Of a stretch of 38,430 nt of DNA, positions 27,801 through 38,415 are shown in pieces. Positions within the stretch are counted from its first letter, which is position 1; each line of letters starts with the position of its first letter. Under the pieces are notes generated by a model. It was given only the letters and a program-made list of their open reading frames with translations, did not search any database and was not told where the DNA came from. A program made the translations under genes and the position numbers. The stretch spans positions 23,060 through 61,489 of the forward strand of contig FN648656.1 of the NCBI GenBank assembly GCA_000310025.1, in the 5' to 3' direction. The stretch comes from Ectocarpus siliculosus (taxonomy: Eukaryota > Sar > Phaeophyceae > Ectocarpales > Ectocarpaceae).

Positions 27801-29207
27801 GGTGCTCCGCTAACGCTTCGAATTCATTGCTTTGTTTCTTAACGCGGATAGAGATGGATTATTTGTTTCATGTTGAAGAAAAAAATAGAGGAATATCTCG
27901 GTGGTCAGCATCTGACGGACGATTCAACAACCCCGACCCGCCACTGGCCCAAACGGCCCAAGTTACTTCTCTTGTTGTGTACCGCGTTGTTTGACCTGGC
28001 CGTTCCCTGATCCCCCCCCCCCGCCTCGCTGTGCCGCAGCTCTGGATTGGGCAAGAACATCACCTCCAGCCTGCCGTCGGTCCAGCTCCTCATGCCCCTC
28101 CGTTGGCGGAAACGCTTTCGAGCTACAGAGTCGAACAAGCGGTGCCGGAAGTCCACCTCCCGTTGGATCGCTCGCTCCAAGGCCACCAGCAGCATGTCGG
28201 AGAAATCGTTCCTCGCCCGAGCGCTGTCGATGAACGACAACGGCGCTCACCGAGGGAAAGAAGCGGCAGCGGCGGCGGCCGGGGCGAAGCCCATGCCTTC
28301 TTCTTGTGCCGTAGAGTCCACGGCGGCGACGACGCCTCCTCGGAGACGGGGGGTTTCCAAGGTCGCCGGAGAAACACCTTCGCAGCTGTCCAAGCTCTCC
28401 GAAGTGAACGAGCGGCAGGAGGAAGAACGGCAAGAGGAAGAAGAAGCCCGCCCTGCATTCGACCCTCCATCCGCGCTGCCCACGCCGGTTCCGCACCCGG
28501 CAGAGAAGTCGCCGCCGCCCGCACCGCTCCACACCGCCCCCCGCCCCCCCGCGCCACAGAAGCAGCGGTACAACGTGGCCGCGTTGCTGGCCGCACGCCA
28601 CTCGTCCCGCCTGCGTCGTCGCGACTGCTTCGCGTCCAGCCCCAGCGCCGCCGGCACGGAAGGCACGTGCTTCGCCTCGTCGCCCTCGCTGTCGCCGCCG
28701 TACATGACGGTCAAGAACCGCTTGGCGTCGTCGTCTTCGTCGATCTTCGAGGAGGACGGCGACGACAACAAGAAGACCTTGTTCTTGAACCCGTACTCGC
28801 GGTCCCCGCTCCCCCCGGCGGCCGTTGCCCCCCGCACCGCCGCGGCTCCCGCCGCGAAGGCCACCGCTGCGCAGAAGAACAAACCGGACGCGACCACGCA
28901 CGACCCCAGCTCGTCCTCCGACTCCTGGGTCTGGGGAGGGAGGAGCTCCAACAACACCACCAACAAGCTGCAGCAGCAGCAGCAGCAGCAGCAGCGGCAC
29001 AGCTTGTTCGCCAGGGGGGCGGCGGTGGATGGAGCGAGGAGGAGGGCGGCGGTGGCGGCGCTTCAGGTCGAGGCGAACCGTCAGTACGGAGACCGGCGAA
29101 GGAGGATGAAGGACGGAGAGTCGGGCATCTGGCTCCCCTCTCCCGGGATCTGGTCCTCCGCTCGAAGGCCCACCCCTCTTAACGCGGACCTGTTCTCCGC
29201 CTGGTGA
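24834..29207 (+). CDS. Unknown protein, Ser/Glu/Gln-rich, mostly disordered, four exons
   Basis: Exons 24834-25021, ~25600-25887, 26317-26478 and 28040-29207 join in phase 2 at every junction, for about 601 aa. Donors are GTGAGT, GTAGGT and GTGAGA; the exon 3 acceptor is TTCTATTCTAG. The start of exon 2 is the least sure (25582 also fits the phase). I do not recognise the protein. It has a poly-Ser run near residues 12-21, then TNTFQDLQASLVRAGMRR. In exon 2 there is a poly-Glu run and EEAQQHQQ; in exon 3 DAPFLSRLSDMSMMF. Exon 4 starts basic (PLRWRKRFRATESNKRCRKS) and holds LSEVNERQEEERQEEEE, proline-rich parts, YNVAALLAARHSSRLRRRD, a poly-Gln run and a C-terminus DLFSAW. No membrane segment is evident. 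Any link to signalling or chromatin would be a guess. Confidence 0.72.
24873..24898 (+). repeat. (AGC)n microsatellite encoding poly-Ser
   Basis: In-frame AGC repeats in exon 1 of unknown gene 1 give a serine run of about nine to ten residues. The repeat is pure and so probably length-variable. Confidence 0.9.
25697..25737 (+). repeat. (GAG)n microsatellite encoding poly-Glu
   Basis: In-frame GAG repeats with one GTG interruption in exon 2 of unknown gene 1. On the minus strand the same stretch reads as poly-Leu, poly-Pro or poly-Ser, depending on frame, which explains the spurious open frames there. Confidence 0.9.
25888..26316 (+). other. Intron 2 of unknown gene 1
   Basis: It runs from GTAGGT to TTCTATTCTAG. 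It contains a T-rich tract, an ACTGCTGTA word at 26036 and a short (GCC)n run at 26253-26270. Nothing else is seen. Confidence 0.6.
26479..28039 (+). other. Intron 3 of unknown gene 1, carrying a SINE-like insertion
   Basis: The intron is about 1.56 kb from GTGAGA to GTGCCGCAG, with a long pyrimidine tract before the acceptor. It contains the SINE-like element at 27455-27628. Open frames inside it (for example 27126-27422) do not match the neighbouring exon phases with good splice sites. Confidence 0.6.
27455..27628 (+). mobile_element. SINE-like element with (CAA)n tail, copy 2
   Basis: Near-identical to 11797-11972, with the same start CTTGCGGACCCCTCGGGGCC and the same CAA-repeat end. It is inserted in sense orientation in intron 3 of unknown gene 1. 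The two copies lie in introns of unrelated genes, so this is a dispersed repeat and not a local duplication. The flanks outside the unit do not match. Confidence 0.75.
28972..28995 (+). repeat. (CAG)n microsatellite encoding poly-Gln
   Basis: About eight in-frame CAG codons in exon 4 of unknown gene 1 give a short glutamine run. Confidence 0.9.
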
Positions 29208-32200
29208 TCATTTTGCGGCGGTAGTGGCAGAGGTAAGATTCGCACCGTGTGTACTTGCGATCGAGACAGCAGTGCTAAAGTTGAAGCTAGGCTGACGTTT
29301 GTCATCGGTACTGTATTCATAGAGTTCAGTATCGGGTGGTGGTTGTGTTGCTCGTTGTGGCTCCCGGAGTGCTGTCCAGTGCTTGTGTATAGGTTGTTTG
29401 TGGAAAGGCAGTTGCTGTCCATCTGTGCGCCTTGCAGCCTACAAATAGTGTGAAAGTGCCCGCTCTCGCAACACTGAAACGCATCCTGACTTGGTCGTTG
29501 CCCTCCGCTCCGCATGGTCACCGATTCTCAGGTTTGTGTAGCAGTGGGCGTACCCGCTGGCACCGATAATCAAGGCGCCTGTGGCGTGCGAGGAAGAGAG
29601 ATGAGGTAATTGCAGAGGTCCGGGTACACCCAGGGGTCATATCCGGGATTTCGATGTTCATCCAAAGGCTGGGAGGGTAACCAACCCACCGTTAAGTACG
29701 CCGATCGGCCGGGATTAAATTGCCGTGGTAGAGAGTGCCGTTCTTGAAATGTGGTACGTACGTCTGTAGGCACGGTGCCCTTTCGCGGAAAGAAACGGCC
29801 GGTGATCGTGTGAATGAAAACGTTCAAGGTGATGCTGTGACTTCGGTGTTGCCTGAAGTTTCGTTCGGGGCGGGCGGGCGCCCTGCTGGCGTTTGTTTTT
29901 TTCTTGGGAGAGGGGATTCGGAAACGTACCTCGCTGCCGGAGGATTGTGTTGCTTGTTGTCAGGCTCTTGTCTATCCTGTATGTTTTTTCCCGGCCTGAT
30001 GCAGTCCATGCCTGTTCCACGCATAACCATGGTAGCTAGGTTTGTTTTGGTATGAAGCGGCTGTCATAACGCGCACCAGTCCTAGGCTGCACCTTTCCAT
30101 CGATTTTTTGTCGTCTGTTTGGCTGAAGGTCATCGTCATTATATAAGGGAGCGGGTTTGTTTTTCCGTGGTTGGTGGTTGTGTGGTCAGCTGTTGCTAGA
30201 CGCTGCAGTTCCGACGGGTTCGGTCCTTGGCCGGTGTGCATTTATTTGGGTTTCTTCGGGTTGAAACAGGTGTCGCTGGTCCTGTTGGGGGGGACTAGAA
30301 GCAGCGTCACGTGTGTGTATGAAAGTGTGCAAAGCACCCAGTCACTGATCTCAGCAAGAATGGGAGTTTCCGGGCTGGTGCTGCTCGGGAAAGGTGGCGA
30401 TGGGTAGTAGCTAGTTTCCTTTGTAGGGTGTGGCACTGTATCAAGGTTTTCATGGTACGGTGCGAGGGTAAGTCGTTTTCTGTCGACGGCTTTGTTTCGA
30501 AAGTCTGCCGGGAGGGAGCCCATCGAGTGTCGGCTTACGTATCAAGCATGGGAGATTACACTGCGTTGTTGGGATTTGACGTATTTTCCCGTGGGCGCTG
30601 AAGCAAGGCAATGGCATTCCTGCTATCCTCGGTGGTGCTGTTGCCACGTTTCGCTTGCACGGCTTGCGGGTTAAGACCCGCACTATTCCTAGTATCACCA
30701 AGACAATAAATGTGTTCATGTTGATAAAACCTCGATTACCGGCAAACCTCCCTCACCTGACGCTAGGGGGGGTTCGTGAGGTCGGAGAAGTTGGACGGGA
30801 GTTAGTTTTGCTTTTAGGCGATGGTGGGTAGGTTGGGGGTGCATTTCTGTCGAGATCATTCATGTATCGGAGTGTGTTTGTTGGGACACGGATAGCAGCC
30901 ACGTCTCAGCCTTTTATTTTACAAGTTGGCGGTTTGGGTTTGCCGCCGGTTCTCACCGTGCATGTGGGGTTTCTTGATACTAAGTCGTTGGTGTGCTGTT
31001 CATGGGCGTCGGGTGTTTTTGTTTGTACCTTGTATCAAAATGTGTACACGCGGTAGTCACCTGCGGGTGAACAATTGGGGCACGACACTACACGACACAG
31101 AGCGGGTAACTTCTGTTGTGCGTGACAAGAACGACGTGGTTGTTCGACATGGTGAGGGTACGAGTGGGTAGGCTAGTTGCGCTACTGGTGCGTCTTTATT
31201 TTTATTTCTCTGTTTCTGGAATCAAACTCGATCGTGTCTTCATGATGGTATCCATTGGGAAGATTGAAGGTTGTCCCTTTTGGCGACGGCTCCCGCTCCC
31301 TAACGCTAGCTTGTACACGCGAGGTCGCTTGGTTGGCACGCACAGAGATGTTGTGTTTAGGCAGGTTGGAGAGGTCGTGCGAGCTTGGCGCGATGGTGTG
31401 AATGCAGCTGCTGAGTGGTGGCCTCTCAATACGTCAAAGGTTGTTCCTTCTATGTTTTCGGTAGATTAGTCTCGCTGGTTTCTGCAGCTCTGGGTATTAC
31501 CAACCCCACTTTACGTGTTGTGACATCGACACTGGTGATGTTGGGTATTAATGATTTGCGTGCACGTGTCTTTGCCAACGTGGCGTGTGCTGCCGGAGTC
31601 TGTCATGAGATAGTACGTCTGGTTCCTGTTGCGGGAAGGGTTGATGTTGGAGACTGCATGCCCTTCCTGTCTATCTTTTTAAGCCCCATGTTGGCTTATC
31701 ATTTTATAGCTTTAGAGCGATGTTGTTCTGGGTGGCGGCTAGCCCGCAATCCGTTCTAGGCTAGCTCGCGACCCGATTCTCGTCTTTCTTTATTTTGTTC
31801 TTATGTTGTTAGCCGTTGCGTTTACTTTGCTCTGTTTCCTTACACGTTGACCTCCGACTGTTTTGTTGGTTTACTCTGTTGTCTTTTCTCAAATCTGATT
31901 AGGCTCCTCTTACGTATCGTGTGTAAAAGGTTTCGTAAAAGGTTTCGTTTCGTATAGTTGGCAGGTAGTAGTCCGTAGGTGTAGAGCTGTGGTCCCAAGG
32001 GTTCGATTACGAGACGATACACCTGGTACTTTATCTTTCATCTTTTTGGGCGTTATTCCCTCGTTCGTCCGTTTATTTGCCAGGAGCTGTACGCTTGACA
32101 TAGATATGATTCTGCAGCGAGGGTCGGTACAACGTGACATTGATTCTCGGCCACTTGGTCGCTCGGTGGGATTCATTCGTCCCTACTTGCATGTCGTGTT

Positions 32201-33164
32201 GTTCTTGCGTGCCGAATGTCTTCCTTGTCTCTTTTGAGTTGGCTTGTCCTTGGACGTCTTTGGTCCTTCGTTGTGCCGAGGTGTCTGTCCTCCGTCGGTC
32301 GTCGTGTTGTCTTCGTGCTATAGTTTGAAGAGGGGTGACTCGTGAACCTTTTCTCGCATGTGTTGCCTTGGTTGCAGCACTGAGAATTGAATCAGGGCGC
32401 GCCAATCGAGCCGCTGATGATACAGCAGACGGTTTACAAAAGATCCCTGAATGAAGAAGAACAACTTTGTTATTTTTACTGTGTACTGTAGCGAAAACAT
32501 GAAAAATAAACACGTTCGTCAGAAATTAATTGCGCTGTCGTCGTTGTTGCCCTGTTGGAGATCCATCCATGGCGTGGTTGCTCCAGAAGATCCGCGTTGT
32601 TTTTGTTGAGCGCACGATCGTGAGAGAGGGCCATCAGCCTCGCCTTATTTGTCTGAAGGTTCCACAAGCCTAGCGGTAGGGCCGGGTCTGTATAAGCAAC
32701 CGAGGCTATCAACGGCCCTGTGCCTGAACCCTGGTGGACGAGCAGCTTGATTATTATTGTTGTTGCGCACACACGACTGGAATCGAACCAATCGGCCACC
32801 GATCCTTCCTCTCTCTGCTACAATGAAGGTAGACCATTGACTTCTAACGTGACTCCGCAACATACTCTACTGTCTACCCTAGCTCTGGAATGGAAGGAAC
32901 CCTCTCCCAACATGTCACTCATTAGTACACACCAGAGTTTCGGCAGGACCGCTGGAAAAACCACTGCCACGCACGCGGGCGGTTTCATTTTTGTTGGGAG
33001 CTCCGTGGTGGATTCGGTCCACTATCGTGCACTCTGCGTCGCCTCTCGCGTCAAAAAGCACGTGCCCAACAGCGCAACTGGCCGGTACACTCCGCCTTTG
33101 CCTGCTGCTGCCTTGCATCAGGCACGCTCTGTCTGTCTCTCTAACTCTAACGCTATCCACCACC
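29208..33164. other. Intergenic stretch with G+T-rich + strand; no gene recognised
   Basis: Between about 29700 and 32350 the + strand is clearly enriched in G and T (sampled lines give ~60-65%). Many open frames arise, such as + 31116-31469 and + 31415-31759, or short AC-rich frames on -. None has a recognised domain or convincing splice structure. They may be remnants of an old mobile element or a long non-coding transcript. A tRNA-like T-arm at ~32772-32797 on - is discussed among rejected items. Confidence 0.5.
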
Positions 33165-36100
33165 ATGGCCTTCCCGCAACATCGACGGCAACGTCGCTAC
33201 CAAGCTTCTTCCCGTAAAATCGGCGAAAGGAGAGTGCATGTTGACCCGTCCAACTACACCGTCCCGAGAGCGTTGACCTTGCCGGTAGGCGGCATCATCA
33301 ACCATGGCCATGACATCACCACCTCCTTCTCGTCCCACCCTGCCGCCGAGACCGTTGCCAAGGGGAAGCAACCTACCTACAGCAGGAGGAAGAGAGAAAT
33401 GCTGCTGCCCTTGGGTGGCTTCTCGTTCGAGCGCGCATCCACTGCTGCTGCAGTTGGTCCGGCGGCTGAGGTTGGTAAGGTTGTTCCAGCTTCACCATCG
33501 CTGCTGGACGGGAGAGGGCAGGGGGGTGGACGAGAGAAAGGATGGAAGGAGGGGATACTTGGCTATGGTGCTCGGGTTTTGGCGCTCTCCGTTTCGTCGC
33601 CCAAGTAAGTGGGCCCCACGACCAGTAAGACTGTGCGCTGGCTGTCGATAGAGTGCTCTACCCGTCTCAAAGATGGATGGGTGTGTACATGTTTCAGGCA
33701 GGACCTGCCTGCGGAGAGAGCTGATTCCTCCGTACATAGGCGTAGATCCTGCTGTACCCGTGTCTATCATACGGCAAGATTAAGATTGCGAACGGTCCAG
33801 TTCAAGACGCAGCAGTATGACGCGGGCTGCTGTCCCTCTTGCTCGTGCTATCCATCTGTATGCCTATTGGACCACCTCGCCATGTTGGTTTGGTTTGCCT
33901 GTGTTTTCCGTCCTGTCGCAGGACTCTTTACCTGTAATTCTTGTATTTTCCAAGGCGTGGTATGTGTGTACCCGTAGGTTGCATGAGACATCACACCCCC
34001 TGGCCCGACTTTCAAAGCTCGATTTCTCGGCACGAAAAGCAGTGACGGTGCCGAAAATGGCGGGAGGCGTTGGAACCGTCTCGTCGAGAGCTCCCGACAA
34101 CACATCCTTTCATTTCAGCATATCCTCTTCGTCGTGGAGTAATGAAGTTTTGAAAATCGTTCCAGGGGGTGTGGTATCTCATGCAACAACCTACGGTAGC
34201 TCCTACACGATGGTAAGGTCCGTCGAAGCTCACGCCGAGCTACAAGGGAACCTCCTAACCCTCGCTACATGTCTCTATCGTTTTTTATTGGACACAAGCC
34301 ATCGATACACCTGCTGCCAGTCATCTCTGGTACATTGTCTCGATTGCATCGTGTGCTTTTCGACAGCAAAGATGCAAGACCCCCCTCTATACCCTGGCAG
34401 ACCTCGCGTAACCCCCACGTGCATTCTGACCGTCCACGGCAGCCGTCTACGACTCCCCCCCCCGATATATTATGAGTTTCCGCCCCATCGCCCCTCGTGT
34501 ATTCTCCCGCTCTGCGTGTCAATCCGACCAAGGCGCGAGCTCCTGTGCGACCGTAAGGACCCTTACGCGCACCTTTCTCCTCGGCGGCTGGCCTTCACCG
34601 TCGTCAAGTCGGGTTTCGTGGTGGCCGCGCCCATGCTCAACGAAGTCATCTTGGAAAACTTAGATGAGGTGAAGCTGATGATGTATGTATGTACTGCTGT
34701 TGCATCTATCTTCTGTACGCCCTCCTTGGTATCACTGGTTGCTGCGGCGGCGGAGTGTTGTCTCACAGCATAGCTGCTGTACGGAGGAAGAGGGTTTGTC
34801 AGAACACTTGCTGGATGTGGAAAGGGCAACTTTTATGTACTGCTTTATCCGCAGCAGCAGCAGCAGCAGCTAACGGCAGCCGCAGTGATGAGAGCACCGT
34901 CTGTGACGTGCCTAAAAAATGTGGTCGTTTTGTAGACTTTGTGCAGATTCGCCGCCGGCGCTGCTGCAGCTGCAGCTGCTGCTGCTGCAGCCCCTTGTAC
35001 CGTGGGACAACGACAGCCTGACGAAATATGTATTAGATGGCAGCCACGAGGGTATTAGATTGCCCCATTTCTTTGTTTCATAGGCTCCATCTCCCATACG
35101 ACGTGAACACGTGCTTCTGTACGGCGACAAGAACGGCGGGTGGTGGTCTGGGTGCCGGTCATGGCTGCGAGCGCCCCGTTTCCTTTTTTTTTTTGACGAT
35201 CCTCGGTGTTAGAATCTACTACCTGTTTAGGCCTGCGACACTGCTTCTGTCCATGTTTGTGTGGTTCGTTAACCTGCTGCATAAGTACTTACCGGCTGAC
35301 AAAACCCTCCGCATTGCACAATCCACCTTCCGCACGGAGTTGAATATCCACAACGCGCTATCGGCATCGATCGTATCGGCAGGACGATAACCAAAGTGGA
35401 GGCGGACGAGGGAGCTTTGGCGGCGGCAGGGTTGGTGGTGACCCGTTCGGTACCAACATCCGACGGGTGTACGTAGGCCAGGACGGCGAGCTGGTGTTTG
35501 AGCGAGCGGGGGACGAAGAAAAGAGAGAGGAAGGGGACCGGGCCGACGGGGACGTGGCCGCGTCCCTGAGCAAGTCCTTCGAGCTCTTCCCAGCCTTGGT
35601 ACGTCGCAGAAAGAAAGAAAGATGGCGCCTTGGCTTCTGTGCTGTTCTTGTGGGGTGAGGAGTGTGGGTTTGGAGCAGTTTTGGCTTGTGTCGTTGTAGT
35701 TGTGAACGAAGAAATGAGCCGCCGTTTTCGATCGTCACCAAGGCAGAGCAGTGAGGTCTTCGAGCACTCTCTCTCTCTCTCTCTCTCTCTCGCTTTTCCC
35801 GTTTTTGGCGTGAGTCCCAAGTTACACCACTTAAACATGGGAAAAATTATATCGTGTTGCGCATCGTAACTATTACCGAAAAGCAACATCAAGGTCGAGA
35901 CGAAAAGAACGAAGAGACATAAAAGAACGCGCCTGGTATCGGTATTCTTGCCCCCCGCCGTTGTTATATGTTTTTCGTGTCAAGCCCTGCGGGAATCTTC
36001 TCCCATCACCAATCACCACAGAACGAGGTGTGCGTATGTCTTATGCAATGCTTGCCTCCGTTTGGCTCCTGCTAGTTTTGCGTTCTTTTGTGTGGGACTT

Positions 36101-38110
36101 GTCTTCGGCGGGTACCCTAACCACCGTCCCCGAGAGTTTAATCTAGGTGACGACCGTCCGCCTGTCCCCAACCTCCAAACTCTACCCTTGTATCCTGTAA
36201 AACAGACTTTCCGGAGAGTGTTGCACAGCGTGATGACGGTGTCGACACAGCGGCTGCTGGAGTGGCAGGCCGTCTTGCGCCTTCCTGCCCGGACGGCCGA
36301 TCGTTTGACAAAGGCAAGGCAAGCTGCTGCTGTTTAGCCTGGACCGCAACAATCCTATCCCTGGCCCTGATCCTCCAGGATTTTGTTATGGCATGTGCCT
36401 AGCAGCTCTGGCTATCATCGCCCTTCTGATTCATACACACTTGGGTGCAATGATTGGAGATGTTAGTGCTGTGGTGTTGAGTTTTTTGCGTACCCTTTGA
36501 TCCCAATCCGTGCATGCTTTCTCCAGACTTTTAACATCCGTCTGCCATTCTCGAGTACTCTCAACATCAGTCGGAGGGCGTTGTTGTGTGATTTAACTTC
36601 TGATGTACTAAAAGTGCAGTAGTTGTTTCAAGTGCAGAAGTAGTTTGGGTTGCGCAGCAGCAGGTGGTGTTTCTGCGATAGAGATCGGTCCATGATACTG
36701 CAGATGCAAGAGACAGTGCCGATGGTGTTGCTACGGTAGAGAACGGTCCCTCGCTGGTGCCCACGGCGGTCCCTCGCTGGTGCCCACTGACGCCTATCGT
36801 GTCGATGCCGCTACAGAACCTCTACTGTGGCCGGTGGGCCGGTGGGTGCTTAGTTCCTATCTAAGGTCATGCTACGAATGGTCGCTATATAGGTTTTGTG
36901 TAGGGGTTCTTCGCCGAGCTCACAAATGGTGCTCAAGTTCTGGATTTTGAGTTTTTTTTTGCTATGTCAGTTTCTCTCAACTAAAAAAGTAAGTCAAGTG
37001 CGGCTGCGTTCTGTATTGGCCGTTACTCCGTCGTCGACACGCAGAACGTAGCTCTGTCGGCGCTGCGCAAGACGGAGCGCATGTCTCGGAGCATGGCAGC
37101 CGCCAGGATGACTCTCACCGCCGCAAGGTCGCTCTTCTTCCAAAACCTGGCTCTCTTCATCGTGGACGAGCTGTTCCTTGGCGTCCGCATAGGGCTGACC
37201 GAGAGGTATGGTCCTGACTCTGTATCATTCATTGTCCTTGTACGTGTGTATATCTTGGGGATAGGTATGTACGGAATTTTGTGCTATTTTCCGTGTGTAC
37301 AGAACGCCCATGAGCACGGATTGGGAGTCCCTACACGGCAAAATGCGGCGCGTGTGAACGCTGATTTCAAGTGATGACAAAGAAAATGTTACAACTTCAC
37401 GGGTTGGTTGTGAAATGTACAACAGATCTGCGCCCAAGCACATGTTGCTCCCCTCCTTATTTTAGGAGTATTGTTCGTGGTAAATTCCACCCATCGGCAA
37501 GAGCCCGCGCGGGGCTTTCGTGTTCCATGCCCTTACTTGGAACGTTTGGTGTTTTCTTGTTGTGACCGGGGATCTGTGGATGTCATCAGCGGCTTTCCGG
37601 GTGTATCTACTGTAGTCCGCTTACGACCGCGGGGCTCCGGGTGTACACGTAGCGAGGTAGCTGGCTGGTGGTATCTATCCTCCGAAGGCTGTGCGATGGC
37701 GGCCTCTCCTCACACCCAACCCCGCCGCCCACAAGTGGCCACTGCTGTATCCTGAACAACTCGAATGTAGAAAATAGCAGTGCGGCCCGAAAAAATTATC
37801 AACGAACCCGACCCTGGGCGGGACAAAGCATCTGGAAACGTATCGACTGGGTACATATGCAGGTGCTCTCTCTGTGGTTCCCAGCGCCCGTACCCTTTTT
37901 GGTCTAAGGGCTGACTTCTGAAATGTGTTGTAAGTCCCCGTGCCACCCGCCCCACTCATGATATTGCGTACCCCCCTCCCCTCCCTGTGCATCCGTCCTG
38001 TTTCGCGGCGATCGTGACGCAGGCGCCGTAGGAGAGACAACCCCTACGCGTGCACGGATTGGCCGGCGGTGCTGCGAGAACTGCGTAAAAAGTCTGTGGG
38101 CAACGCCGCG
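33165..38110 (+). CDS. Unknown membrane-associated protein, at least seven exons, runs off the right edge
   Basis: Exons 33165-33604, 34533-34682, 35231-35284, ~35397-35598, 36206-36313, 37045-37205 and 38023-38110 join in consistent phase (2, 2, 2, 0, 0, 2, 0) into 401 residues with no stop. I do not recognise the family. Exon 1 is basic and soluble (MAFPQHRRQRRYQASSRKIG, later KREMLLPLGGFSFERA). Exon 2 has LAFTVVKSGFVVAAPMLNEV. Exon 3 is a short exon giving a hydrophobic segment PATLLLSMFVWFVNLLH. Exon 4 is Gly-rich then acidic (GELVFERAGDEEKREEGD). Exons 5-6 are helical, with TQRLLEWQAVLRL, a methionine/arginine-rich helix and LALFIVDELFLGVRIGL. Exon 7 is RRRRDNPYACTDWPAVLREL. The exon 4 acceptor (after CCAAAG) is the least sure. 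Exon 5 may use a GC donor (AAG|GCAAGG). The final donor GTACGTG shows that the gene continues. Confidence 0.72.
34852..34871. repeat. (GCA)n microsatellite in an intron of unknown gene 2
   Basis: A short run of CAG/GCA triplets in the intron between exons 34533-34682 and 35231-35284. A second, GCTGCA-rich run lies at 34960-34990. Confidence 0.85.
35766..35791. repeat. (CT)n microsatellite in an intron of unknown gene 2
   Basis: A 26-base CT run between exons ~35397-35598 and 36206-36313. Simple-sequence DNA. Confidence 0.95.
36740..36788. repeat. Short tandem duplication (~24 bp) in an intron of unknown gene 2
   Basis: CGGTCCCTCGCTGGTGCCCA occurs twice in a row, in the intron before exon 37045-37205. 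Confidence 0.85.
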
Positions 38111-38415
38111 GTACGTGCACTTTCAAATTCGAGCACACCAATATTAGTGTGTGTGTGTTTGTTTTCACCGTTTTTGCGCGTGGCCAGAATATTGCAGTTT
38201 CGCTGTTATGGGGCGGTGCGCCAGCTGGTCTTTCATGGCTGGGAGCGATGTCTTGGATAGAGCTCTATTGGTGTGGCACACACGCTGTTTTCTTCTAGAC
38301 CCAGATGTTGCGGCACTGGTCTGCTCTTTTCGAGTAAAATTGCGCACAAGAAGGGCACCCACCCATCGGAGACGGTTATGGTAGCATGATTGCGTGTCAT
38401 GCTAAAACATTTTGA

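Noticed and set aside
27963-29000. Minus-strand open frames opposite exon 4 of unknown gene 1
   Set aside because: The + exon joins its neighbours in phase with strong splice sites; the minus frames do not. They are kept only as a point to check.
31116-31759. Two adjacent + frames (117 and 114 codons)
   Set aside because: They look faintly protein-like but lie in the G+T-skewed segment, have no recognised domain and do not share a frame or clear splice sites.
32765-32860. Possible minus-strand tRNA (GGTTCGATTCC T-loop with a 5-bp stem)
   Set aside because: The T-arm and B-box look good, but I could not pair an acceptor stem or find a proper D-arm and anticodon arm. It may be a decayed tRNA or a SINE piece.
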